This document shows positions 1-5,693 of a DNA stretch of 5,724 nt, in pieces. Within the stretch, counting starts at the first letter, position 1. Each line of letters opens with the position of its first letter. A model generated the notes under the pieces. That model saw nothing but the letters and a program-made list of their open reading frames with translations, was not told the DNA's origin and did no database searches. The position numbers were made by a program, and so were the translations under genes. The DNA comes from Candidatus Hodarchaeaceae archaeon (lineage in GTDB: Archaea; Hadarchaeota; Hadarchaeia; Hadarchaeales; Hadarchaeaceae): contig JASEGJ010000033.1 of the NCBI GenBank assembly GCA_030018135.1, positions 1-5,724 of the forward strand. Direction: 5' to 3'.

Positions 1-84
1 CCCGTAACTGGGGCATTGTTCAGCGGACTCGGTAGCGCAGTTCAATTTCCGACCCTGGAAGCCCCGCACTTCAGTGCGGGGTAG
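1..84 (+). CDS. TnpB-like transposon nuclease, C-terminal tail (partial, cut by window edge)
   Basis: Frame 1 is open from the first base to the TAG at 82-84 and encodes 27 residues ending in LEAPHFSAG. An EAPxFxxG ending immediately followed by a GC-rich hairpin and GTAGTTCAC is, from general knowledge of the family, the usual end of TnpB (OrfB of IS200/IS605, IS1341-type) genes in archaea. TnpB is an RNA-guided DNA nuclease with a RuvC fold that helps keep the element in the genome. The catalytic domain would lie left of the window, so whether the gene is intact cannot be judged. The tail codons overlap the hairpin, because the guide RNA is made from the 3' end of the same transcript region. 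I am fairly sure of the family from the combined protein ending and hairpin, but only 27 residues are visible. Confidence 0.7.
   Translation, partial: PVTGALFSGLGSAVQFPTLEAPHFSAG
62..81 (+). repeat. Subterminal hairpin of the IS right end
   Basis: CCCCGCAC (62-69) and GTGCGGGG (74-81) are perfectly complementary around a four-base loop TTCA. The first arm lies inside the last codons of the TnpB-like frame and the second arm runs into its stop codon. In this superfamily the hairpin serves both as the transposase recognition site in single-stranded DNA and as the 3' stem of the guide RNA scaffold. Confidence 0.85.
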
Positions 85-117
85 TTCACTGCCTTCCTAC
101 TCCTTTTTACTCTAAGA

Positions 118-139
118 GTTTTGCTAAAGATTGATAAAC
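118..139 (+). promoter_or_regulatory. Weak candidate promoter of the dehydrogenase gene
   Basis: An AT-rich stretch (TTTTGCTAAAGATTGATAAA) lies 32-53 bases ahead of the start codon, a distance that would suit an archaeal TATA box with a short leader. No clean TTTATATA match is present, so the box cannot be pinned down. A weak AGGTAG ribosome-binding-like string at 155-160 precedes the ATG by ten bases. Confidence 0.25.
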
Positions 140-170
140 GCTGAAATCCCATCTAGGTAGGGCTAGCAAA

Positions 171-1366
171 ATGCTGCTCGACGAAGAGATAATACGCCTC
201 GTCGGCATAAATGACAGGGCGCTTGCCATCCTGGGCGAGACCGATAGGATAATCGACACCAGGCTTCACGTCCACCTCCCAAGCAAGGGGCCCATCAGCG
301 TTCAGGCCTACGTAGTATACCACAACGCCGTTCGTGGTCCGCCCTGCAAAGGAGGGATAAGGATGTCGAGCGATGCCACCCTCCAGGAGACCATCCAGCT
401 CGCCGAGATAATGACCTACAAAGCTGCACTGATGGACCTACCGTTCGGCGGGGGAAAGGCTTCGATAGTTGCGGACAGCGGGCTTCCTCCCCCCGAAAAA
501 GCGGTCTTGGTCAGGGAATTCGCGCACAAGATTCGAAACGAGCTCACCTCTGGCGCCTACGTCCCGGCCCCCGATCTGGGGACGAGCCCGAGGGAGATGG
601 CGGTGATATTCGGCGAAACCCACATGAGGGAATGCGTCACCGGCAAGCCGGTTGGCATAGGTGGACTGCCGGGCAGGAGGGAGGCCACGGGATACGGCGT
701 CGCGGTCGTCGCTGAGCAGGCTGCAAGGGAACTCCTGGATTCAGAGTTCCCTGGGCTCACCGTAGGGGTGCAGGGGTTTGGGAACGTCGGATCTTGGGCT
801 TGCACCTTCCTAGCCGAAATGGGGGCCAAGGTGGTCGCGGTCACCGATGTCGGCGGCGGCACGATTTGCTGGGATGGCATCGACGTGGGAGAACTGAAAA
901 AATACGTCGGCGAACACGGCAGCGTGGACGGCTACGGTGGAAGACACCTGAGCAACGAGGAGCTGTTCAAGCTGGATGTCGACATCCTGATACCCGCGGC
1001 GATCGGAGGGGTGGTGAGCGGGAAAACGCAAACGACATCAAGGCAAGGCTCGTCATCGAGGGCGCAAATGCCCCCACCACGCGGGAGGGGGACAAAATTC
1101 TCGCGAAAAAAGGGATGCCGGTGGTGCCGGATATCCTAGCAAACGCTGGCGGCGTGGTCGCGAGCTACGACGAATGGGTGATGGCGAAATCCGGGAGCAG
1201 GACGAAGAAGGAGGAGACCTACGCGACCATCGAGAAGACCCTCCTCGAGGCCTTTCAAGAGGTGCTGCGCTACTCTAGCGACCACGAAATTTCGCTGAGG
1301 AAGGCCGCGTTGGCGATCGCAGCCGCCCGCCTGTTGGATACCATGGAGGGTAGGGGGTGGATCTAG
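171..1366 (+). CDS. Glu/Leu/Phe/Val dehydrogenase, interrupted by one apparent frameshift
   Basis: The family catalyses NAD(P)-dependent oxidative deamination of an amino acid to a 2-oxo acid plus ammonium, or the reverse, in the cytoplasm. ATG 171 is the only start: an in-frame TAA lies at 135-137 with no ATG, GTG or TTG between. The N-terminal domain shows KGGIR (60-64), the MTYK segment (81-84), the catalytic-lysine motif PFGGGK (K96) and PAPD (D135). GRREATGYGV (168-177) leads into the Rossmann domain with GFGNVG (202-207). After IPAAIGGVVSG (to residue 284) the frame moves by one base at a GGGAAAA tract (1020-1026). The other frame continues without a gap: ENANDIKARLVIEGAN, PTT, VVPDILANAGGV, and ends GRGWI at TAG 1364-1366. 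With one base restored the protein is 398 aa, slightly shorter at the N-terminus than typical archaeal GDH (about 415-420). All catalytic residues are intact, so a sequencing error or very recent mutation is likelier than an old pseudogene. LPFGGGKA looks partly like leucine dehydrogenases, so glutamate specificity is not assured. Confidence 0.88.
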
Positions 1367-1489
1367 CCAGAGCTCCTCGAGGCCCAACGTTTCGCTTCTT
1401 CGATGATTTCCTCTCTTCGAAGGGCGCCCCGCTCAAGGCGAAAATCAGAAGCTGGCTCCGAGCCTCTCCGAGCACTTCAACTCTTCCGG

Positions 1490-1510
1490 TAGTTATTTCA
1501 TTGTAAACAA
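1490..1510 (+). promoter_or_regulatory. AT-rich candidate promoter ahead of xdhC
   Basis: The 180-base gap between the dehydrogenase and XdhC is GC-rich except for an AT-rich island from about 1490 to 1530, containing TAGTTATTTCATTGTAAAC. A TATA-like element here would put transcription start near 1520-1530, shortly before the GTG at 1547. The match to a consensus TATA box is poor. The rest of the gap (1367-1489) holds no gene or RNA that I can support. Confidence 0.25.
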
Positions 1511-1546
1511 CTGTATCAAATCAATAGTTTCCACGATGGTGATCGG

Positions 1547-2344
1547 GTGTCAAAGCCCATCGAAATCTTCGAGGCCGCCGCAAAATTGCTGGGGAAGGGA
1601 AAGAGGGTGGCGCTCTGTACGATCGTGGAGAAGATCGGCTCTGGGCCCGCCGAGAAGGGAGGAAAGATGCTGGTGGCCGAGGATGGAGAAATGATCGGGA
1701 CGATAGGCGGAGGAAAATGCTTCGAGAGGGGGCTCAAGGAAAGGGCCCTGAAGGCGATCAGGGAGGGCAAGCCCACGAGCCTGAAGTTCGCCTTTTATGG
1801 GGGGGCGAAGGAGGATGAGTTGGACACCGGCCTATGGTGCGGGGGGACGATGACGGTGTTCATCGACGTGATCGAGCCGAGGCCAAAGCTGGTGATCGTG
1901 GGATCGGGGGATATAGCGCTCCCGACCTATAGGATGGCGGACCTCCTCGGCTTTGATATAACCGTGGTGGATGATATGGAGGACACTTTGACGAAAGATC
2001 GATTCCCGAACGCCGAGCTCATCTACGATGAGGACTTCGAAAAAGCGTTGGGGGAGGTGAAAGCAGGCGGAAACACCTACGTCGCGATTGTCCACGGCGA
2101 ACCGAAACATGACCTCGCCGCCCTGAGGAGGTTCGTCCGCGAGAGGACGGCTTACCTCGGCATCCTGGGGAGCAAGACCAAGATGGGCAAGTTGATGGGC
2201 ATCCTGCGGAAGGATGGGGTGCCCGAGGAGGCGATAAAGAGGATAAGCGGTCCGATAGGCCTCGACATAGGGGCGAAAACTCCGGCGGAAATCGCCGTCA
2301 GCATAGTCGCCGAGCTCGTCGAAAAAATGAGGAAGTCAAGCTGA
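1547..2344 (+). CDS. xdhC: XdhC/CoxI-family molybdenum-cofactor insertion chaperone
   Basis: XdhC-type proteins bind the molybdenum cofactor, promote its sulfuration and deliver it to xanthine-dehydrogenase-family hydroxylases. The 265-aa product has both domains. The N-terminal domain has GSGPAEKGGKMLV (31-43), the GTIGGG..E motif (51-60) and LWCGG (96-100, with the conserved Cys98). The C-terminal Rossmann-like domain has KLVIVGSGDIALP (114-126), DDMEDTLTKDRFPNA (142-156), GILGSKTKM (205-213) and the closing signature GPIGLDIGAKTPAEIAVSIVAE (235-256). GTG 1547 is chosen because the frame upstream has no other start and the family N-terminus fits; GGTGAT (1538-1543) lies close upstream. Variant positions are GSGD where GxGH is usual and VHGEPKHD where TRGHxHD is usual. 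The 3' end overlaps the convergent mocA-like gene by 9 bp. The family call is firm; the client enzyme is unknown. Confidence 0.9.
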   Translation: MSKPIEIFEAAAKLLGKGKRVALCTIVEKIGSGPAEKGGKMLVAEDGEMIGTIGGGKCFERGLKERALKAIREGKPTSLKFAFYGGAKEDELDTGLWCGGTMTVFIDVIEPRPKLVIVGSGDIALPTYRMADLLGFDITVVDDMEDTLTKDRFPNAELIYDEDFEKALGEVKAGGNTYVAIVHGEPKHDLAALRRFVRERTAYLGILGSKTKMGKLMGILRKDGVPEEAIKRISGPIGLDIGAKTPAEIAVSIVAELVEKMRKSS

Positions 2345-2929
2345 CTGCCGCTGGGATCTAAAACTCAGGAGTTCCGCGAAATCTTCTGGGGTATCCATGT
2401 CCATGACGGACCACTTGCCAGCCCTTACTAAATGAAGTTCGTCAGCATGCCTATGTATGACATCCCGGATCGTCTCATGCCTCTCGAGCGAAAAAATCTC
2501 GCCGAACAAGCTTCGGTCGAAGAGGACCGGGTGCCCCTTTTTCCCCTCGTGCACTGGGCTCACTACCTTCGCCCTTCGCCTCCTCCAAACGCGTGTCGCT
2601 TTTTTAAGAAAACCCTTATCCACGAAGGGCTGGTCCCCTAAGGCAAGGAAGGCGGCGTCACATTTCCTGAGCTCCCTGATGCCCTCTTTAAATGACGAGG
2701 CCATCCCTTCCCCGTATCTCTTGTTCACCGTCCACCTCACCCCCAGCTCTTTCAATGCTGGGATCAGGTCCTCCGGCCTATGTCCCAAGACGACGACGAT
2801 ATCGTCGACTATGCCTCTAAAGGAATCGACCGTCCACTCGATTACTCGCTTGCCTCCAACTTCTAGAAGGAGTTTGTTTTTGCCCATCCGCTTGGACTCC
2901 CCGGCCGCCAAAATCGCGACGCCTATCAT
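2336..2929 (-). CDS. mocA: MocA-like molybdenum cofactor cytidylyltransferase (MobA-like NTP transferase)
   Basis: MocA-type enzymes transfer CMP from CTP to molybdopterin, giving the dinucleotide cofactor of xanthine-oxidase-family hydroxylases. The 197-aa product has the nucleotide-binding motif LAAGESKRMGKNKLLL (7-22), GEGMASSFKEGI (73-84), GDQP (98-101, metal/NTP site), SPVHEGKKGHPVLF (124-137) and DMDTPEDF (177-184). LAAGxSxRMG and GDQP favour MocA over the GTP-using MobA, which usually has LAGGxxxRMGG. Length is typical of the family. The start at 2929 is preferred because GAGGT (2936-2940) sits six bases upstream; an in-frame ATG at 2947 would add six residues. The frame stays open a further 89 codons beyond 2947, but that part lies against the divergent amidohydrolase and its promoter and has no family similarity. 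The gene runs tail-to-tail with xdhC, a functional partner of the same cofactor pathway. Related proteins include PucB of purine catabolism. Confidence 0.88.
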   Translation of the reverse strand: MIGVAILAAGESKRMGKNKLLLEVGGKRVIEWTVDSFRGIVDDIVVVLGHRPEDLIPALKELGVRWTVNKRYGEGMASSFKEGIRELRKCDAAFLALGDQPFVDKGFLKKATRVWRRRRAKVVSPVHEGKKGHPVLFDRSLFGEIFSLERHETIRDVIHRHADELHLVRAGKWSVMDMDTPEDFAELLSFRSQRQSA

Positions 2930-2935
2930 CGCACG

Positions 2936-2940
2936 ACCTC
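2936..2940 (-). promoter_or_regulatory. Ribosome binding site deciding the mocA start
   Basis: GAGGT on the minus strand is six bases ahead of the ATG at 2929. It lies downstream of the alternative ATG at 2947, so it supports the shorter protein. Confidence 0.55.
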
Positions 2941-2965
2941 GCACCATCGTACAATTAGGGGGAAA

Positions 2966-2974
2966 CTTTTTTAG
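2966..2974 (-). promoter_or_regulatory. Candidate TATA box of the mocA-like gene
   Basis: On the minus strand CTAAAAAAG lies about 26 bases from position 2944, which would place the transcription start just ahead of the GAGGT box and the ATG at 2929. The spacing suits archaeal promoters and a very short leader. The A-tract is only a fair match to a TATA box. Confidence 0.4.
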
Positions 2975-3020
2975 CCCTTCGAAGTGATAGGTTGTGGGTG
3001 CGGATGGTGAAGGGATTTTC

Positions 3021-3032
3021 GAAACTACTTTT
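3021..3032 (+). promoter_or_regulatory. Weak candidate promoter of the amidohydrolase gene
   Basis: GAAAC followed by TACTTTT resembles a BRE plus a degenerate TATA box, and would put transcription start near 3055, just ahead of the AGGTG box at 3059-3063 that serves the ATG at 3069. It shares the 139-bp divergent intergenic region with the mocA promoter, so the two genes may be co-regulated. Confidence 0.28.
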
Positions 3033-3068
3033 GCGCGAGGGTTTGAATGAACTACAAAAGGTGTCGAC

Positions 3069-4283
3069 ATGACCGAGAAATACGACATTGTCATAAGAAG
3101 GGCCCGAACTCGATCTTTCCCTGAAAAGCTCTTCGACATAGGCATACGTGATGGCAAGGTAGTCGACATAAAGGGTCGCGTCGCGGGCAAGGGCGAATTC
3201 GAGATAGATGCCAAGGGTAAGCTCGTAACGGAATCCTTCGTGAACGCGCACCTTCACCTGTGCAAGGCGTATACCCTGCAGATGGTGGGCGAGGAGGCGT
3301 TGAAATCTTACCGAGGCCCGTCGATGGGCGAGGCGATGACGGCGATAGAACTCGCGTCCAAGGTCAAAGAAAAATACCGAGAGGATTGGATCCTGGAGAA
3401 CGTCAGAAGGGCCCTGAAGTTAGCCGTGGCGCAGGGTGTGACACACATGAGGGCTTTCGCGGACACCGACACCAAGGCTAAGCTCGAGGGGGTCAAGGCG
3501 TTGCTCGGGGCGAAGGAGGAGTTCAAGGATGTTTTGGATCTCCAAGTGGTGGCCTTTCCACAGGATGGGGTCGTCAGGGATCCGGGGGCCGAAGAACTGG
3601 TGAGGAAGGCCATCGAGATTGGTGCCGATATCGTCGGCGGAATACCTTGGATAGAGTACACCGACGAAGACGAAAGGAAACACATTGACCTGATGTTCGA
3701 GATAGCAAAGGAACACGACAAGGATATCTCAATGCTCGTCGACGATGCCGGCGATCCCGGGCTGAGGACGCTGGAGATGCTCGCGGTAAAAACCATCGAG
3801 GAAGGCCGCGAGAGCAGGTCCTTGGCGCATCATGCCAGGGCGATGTGCCTCTACCCGGAGCCATACTTCAAAAAGGTGGCTGCGTTGCTGAGGAGGGCAA
3901 AGATGGGGGTCGTGAGCGATCCCCACACGGGGCCGTTACACGCGCGCGTCAAGGACCTAATCCGCGAAGGTGTGGTGGTGGCCCTAGGGCAAGACGACAT
4001 AGCGGATGCCTACTACCCATTCGGCAGGAACAGCATGCTGGAAGTGGCGTTTCTGGCATCGCACCTGCTCTGGATGACGACGTTCGGCGAGATGGAGCGG
4101 CTCTACGATATGATAACCACGAATGCAGCCGAGCTCCTCAGGATCGAAAGCTACGGGCTACGGGAGGGCGCCGAGGCAAACCTCGTAGTACTAAATGCCG
4201 AAAGCGTCCACGAGGCATTGATGTATCACGAACCGCCCACGCACGTGATAAGTCACGGGAAGCTTGTGGGCAAGGAAGCCTAG
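3069..4283 (+). CDS. Cytosine-deaminase-like amidohydrolase with altered metal site
   Basis: The 404-aa product has the amidohydrolase-superfamily layout, closest by eye to E. coli cytosine deaminase (CodA). It has a small N-terminal beta domain (about 1-55), a metal-dependent TIM barrel and a C-terminal beta return ending THVISHGKLVG. Matches to CodA are HLHL (H61, H63 metal ligands), LQVVAFPQDG (158-167, Q165), IGADIVGGIPWIEYT, AHHARAM (253-259, His255 at the CodA H246 position), ALGQDDIADAYYPFG (305-319, D309 at the D313 ligand) and the NLVVLNAES strand (371-379). Two positions differ: CodA's VHCDE is MLVDD (222-226), so metal ligand H214 becomes L223 and catalytic E217 becomes D226. ATG 3069 is set by AGGTG five bases upstream. 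Such enzymes hydrolyse amide or amidine bonds in nucleobases and related heterocycles; the substrate here is not predictable. The divergent mocA-like gene suggests, without proving, a link to N-heterocycle metabolism. Confidence 0.82.
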   Translation: MTEKYDIVIRRARTRSFPEKLFDIGIRDGKVVDIKGRVAGKGEFEIDAKGKLVTESFVNAHLHLCKAYTLQMVGEEALKSYRGPSMGEAMTAIELASKVKEKYREDWILENVRRALKLAVAQGVTHMRAFADTDTKAKLEGVKALLGAKEEFKDVLDLQVVAFPQDGVVRDPGAEELVRKAIEIGADIVGGIPWIEYTDEDERKHIDLMFEIAKEHDKDISMLVDDAGDPGLRTLEMLAVKTIEEGRESRSLAHHARAMCLYPEPYFKKVAALLRRAKMGVVSDPHTGPLHARVKDLIREGVVVALGQDDIADAYYPFGRNSMLEVAFLASHLLWMTTFGEMERLYDMITTNAAELLRIESYGLREGAEANLVVLNAESVHEALMYHEPPTHVISHGKLVGKEA

Positions 4284-4366
4284 ACTCTCCGTCGCCCCCC
4301 TCGACTCAACTAGCTTGGCATGCGCCGGATGTTCATTTCTCCGAGTTGAAGAAAAGTTTGGGAACA

Positions 4367-4374
4367 TTTATATA
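4367..4374 (+). promoter_or_regulatory. TATA box of the surface-protein gene
   Basis: TTTATATA is a perfect archaeal TATA box, preceded by purine-rich GGGAACA that could act as the BRE. Transcription would start about 26 bases on, near 4396-4400, leaving a leader of about 20-25 bases carrying the GGAGG site. It is the clearest promoter in the window and indicates that this gene is transcribed separately from the amidohydrolase. Confidence 0.75.
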
Positions 4375-4408
4375 CGAGTTTCCAATTCATTTTGAGACAA
4401 CTGAAAAA

Positions 4409-4414
4409 AGGAGG
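4409..4414 (+). promoter_or_regulatory. Strong Shine-Dalgarno site of the surface-protein gene
   Basis: AGGAGG lies six bases ahead of ATG 4421 and fixes that start. It is the strongest ribosome binding site in the window. Confidence 0.75.
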
Positions 4415-4420
4415 CCTTGA

Positions 4421-5575
4421 ATGGAAGATAAAATTAAATTGATTTCACCGTTGACCCTGACTCTAGCGCTCGTCTCATTGTCGACGGTCTTAGCCCTAGC
4501 CTCACAGTTCGGGTACGTTCCCATGGGTTCCGATGTTCAGATCTCCACCAACTCGAGCTTTGGACTCTCCCCTCCGGAGGCGACTGTTAAAGAACTCTTA
4601 CCAACCGACGATTCTCATGTCATGGAGGGCCGCCCGGACACCGTCTCGGACGGTGGTAAAAGGTACAATATGTACGTTGGGTGGGATTCGCCGAAATACC
4701 TTTCGGAGAGAATCTACCTGAAGTTTGACCTGAGTGAGATCCCGGCTGGCGCGGTAATCGAGAACGCCGTCTTGGGGCTTTACAACAAGTATAGCCCTTC
4801 GATAGGCGAGTCGCCTTATACACCCAAAACCATAACGGTCGATGCAAAGGAGGTCGAAAACGACGGCTGGAGCGAGGCAACGATAACATGGAACAACGCG
4901 CCGACGATGGGTTCCGTCCTCGATACCAAGACGATAAGCAGCACAGATAAGGAGAAATGGACGCTCTGGAACGTCACCTCGTTCGTACGGAGCGAGCTTG
5001 CGGGCGATAAAACAGTAAGCATCGGTTTGATGTCCAAGAACGAGGGAATTGACGACGCGGTTGTGTGGTTCTACACCAAGGATGCAGCAGAGGACCAGCC
5101 CCGCCCGTACCTGAAGATAAGCTACTACATTGAGGAGGTTCCGCCGCCGAGACCGGAGCGAGGGGTGGAGGTGTCCATCTCGCCGCCATCCAAAACTGGA
5201 AAGCCCGAAGATATCCTCACCTACACCGTCACCGTCAGGAACACGGGCTCGCTCAGCGATAACTACGCGTTAAACGTGACGGACACCTTGGGTTGGGCCC
5301 CAACGGTCTCACCAACGTCGCTTTCGGTGGCCGCCGGTGAAAGCGGCACAGCAACTGTCAGAGTTGGGATCCCCGCCACAGCTGAAAACCGCGCCTCGAC
5401 GACAATAACGGTAAGGGTGGCTGGTACGGAAGTGGAGAACTCAGCGACGTGCAGGGCAATTGCGCAGGTTGAAGCGCCGCCGCCGAAGCCGACCGAGATT
5501 CCATGGGCGTACGTGGGGATAGCGGTGGTCATCGTGGTGGCGATCATCGCAGCGGTCTTGGTAAAACGCAGGTGA
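4421..5575 (+). CDS. Membrane-anchored surface protein with DNRLRE-like and NEW3-like domains
   Basis: The 384-aa product is probably exported and anchored by its C-terminus. A signal peptide is visible: MEDKIK, then a hydrophobic stretch to about residue 28 ending LALAS. Residues about 55-236 look like a DNRLRE domain (related to CBM96 and the Methanosarcina disaggregatase repeat): LLPTDDSHVMEG, NMYVGWD, ERIYLKFDLSEIPAGAVIENAVLGLY, the GWSEATITWNNAP core (149-161), WNVTSFVRSEL and a closing RPYLKISYY strand. A PPPRPERG linker leads to a NEW3-like sandwich (about 249-350: TYTVTVRNTGSLSDNY, SPTSLSVAAGESGTATVRV). EAPPPKPTE then precedes a membrane helix (about 362-381) and a KRR tail. Sequons N44, N184 and N285 could be glycosylated. 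DNRLRE domains occur in surface and carbohydrate-active proteins; no catalytic residues are evident, so an adhesive, glycan-binding or envelope role is inferred. Confidence 0.8.
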   Translation: MEDKIKLISPLTLTLALVSLSTVLALASQFGYVPMGSDVQISTNSSFGLSPPEATVKELLPTDDSHVMEGRPDTVSDGGKRYNMYVGWDSPKYLSERIYLKFDLSEIPAGAVIENAVLGLYNKYSPSIGESPYTPKTITVDAKEVENDGWSEATITWNNAPTMGSVLDTKTISSTDKEKWTLWNVTSFVRSELAGDKTVSIGLMSKNEGIDDAVVWFYTKDAAEDQPRPYLKISYYIEEVPPPRPERGVEVSISPPSKTGKPEDILTYTVTVRNTGSLSDNYALNVTDTLGWAPTVSPTSLSVAAGESGTATVRVGIPATAENRASTTITVRVAGTEVENSATCRAIAQVEAPPPKPTEIPWAYVGIAVVIVVAIIAAVLVKRR

Positions 5576-5638
5576 TCACCGGGACCGCTCAACATCCTTT
5601 TAACCACGTACATCTCGGGGAATCTGACCTCTTGACTA

Positions 5639-5655
5639 TTTTTACAACCGTTTTT
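5639..5655 (+). terminator. Oligo-T transcription terminator candidate
   Basis: Two T5 runs (5639-5643 and 5651-5655) lie 64-80 bases after the stop codon of the surface-protein gene. Archaeal RNA polymerase stops at such runs without needing a hairpin. A shorter T4 run lies at 5597-5600. Confidence 0.45.
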
Positions 5656-5666
5656 AGTATCATCTA

Positions 5667-5693
5667 GGAGGTGCCGTTCAAATAAAGACCTCC
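5667..5693. repeat. Short inverted repeat near the right edge
   Basis: GGAGGT (5667-5672) and ACCTCC (5688-5693) could form a 6-bp stem with a 15-base loop. It is too weak to call a terminator by itself. No start codon follows the GGAGGT at a useful distance, so it is not clearly a ribosome binding site. Nothing else is supportable between 5576 and 5724. Confidence 0.3.

Larger units (their letters stand above)
1..89 (+). mobile_element. Right end of an IS200/IS605 (IS1341-type) insertion sequence
   Basis: The segment holds the TnpB-like tail, then a perfect 8-bp stem with a TTCA loop (62-69 pairs with 74-81), then GTAGTTCAC (81-89). A subterminal hairpin a few bases inside the right terminus is what Y1 transposases of this superfamily recognise. 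There are no terminal inverted repeats or target duplications in this class, so the exact boundary can only be placed near base 89, give or take about five bases. The element ends about 80 bases before the dehydrogenase start codon. Confidence 0.65.
1..110 (+). ncRNA. Probable 3' portion of a TnpB omega/reRNA with its guide
   Basis: In characterised TnpB systems the guide RNA spans the 3' end of tnpB and the right end of the element, and the guide itself is the DNA just beyond the right end. Here the scaffold would end at the hairpin and GTAGTTCAC (62-89), and the guide would begin near base 90 with TGCCTTCCTACTCC. The RNA start lies upstream of the window. The 110 boundary is an estimate from usual guide length (about 16-20 nt). 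This is inferred from position and the hairpin; no expression signal can be seen. Confidence 0.4.

Noticed and set aside
28-52. tRNA-like strings GGTAGCGCAG and GTTCAATTTCC near the left edge
   Set aside because: They resemble D-arm and T-arm sequences but are only a few bases apart, with no anticodon arm or acceptor stem. The stretch is explained by the TnpB-like tail.
794-1020. Upstream part of the second dehydrogenase frame read as its own protein from ATG 794
   Set aside because: Before the frameshift point this frame gives a low-complexity Arg/Gly-rich sequence unrelated to the family; only the part after about 1022 is real coding sequence.
1018-1028. Programmed -1 frameshifting in the dehydrogenase gene
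   Set aside because: In the zero frame the codons are AGC GGG AAA ACG, which is not an X XXY YYZ slippery heptamer; a Lys tRNA on AAA slipping back would face GAA. I see no downstream stimulatory structure. A missing base is simpler.
1398-1489. Small ORF (about 29 codons) between the dehydrogenase and xdhC
   Set aside because: It is Arg/Ser-rich, has no ribosome binding site and no recognisable features; consistent with chance.
2457-2987. 176-codon plus-strand open frame over the mocA-like gene
   Set aside because: It is Ser/Pro/Arg-rich and is the antisense shadow of a gene with clear motifs on the other strand.
2948-3257. Long N-terminal extension of the mocA-like frame and another minus-strand frame opposite the amidohydrolase start
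   Set aside because: The extension has no family similarity, runs through the divergent promoter region and lies antisense to well-matched amidohydrolase codons. GC-rich codon bias creates such open frames.
3845-4420. Alternative frame overlapping the amidohydrolase end and running to the next gene start
   Set aside because: The predicted protein is Arg/Gly-rich with no recognisable motif, and it covers both the conserved GQDD region of the real frame and the TATA box of the next gene.
5263-5613. Minus-strand open frame opposite the C-terminal half of the surface protein
   Set aside because: It mirrors the Thr/Val/Ala-rich plus-strand codons and has no ribosome binding site or family motif.
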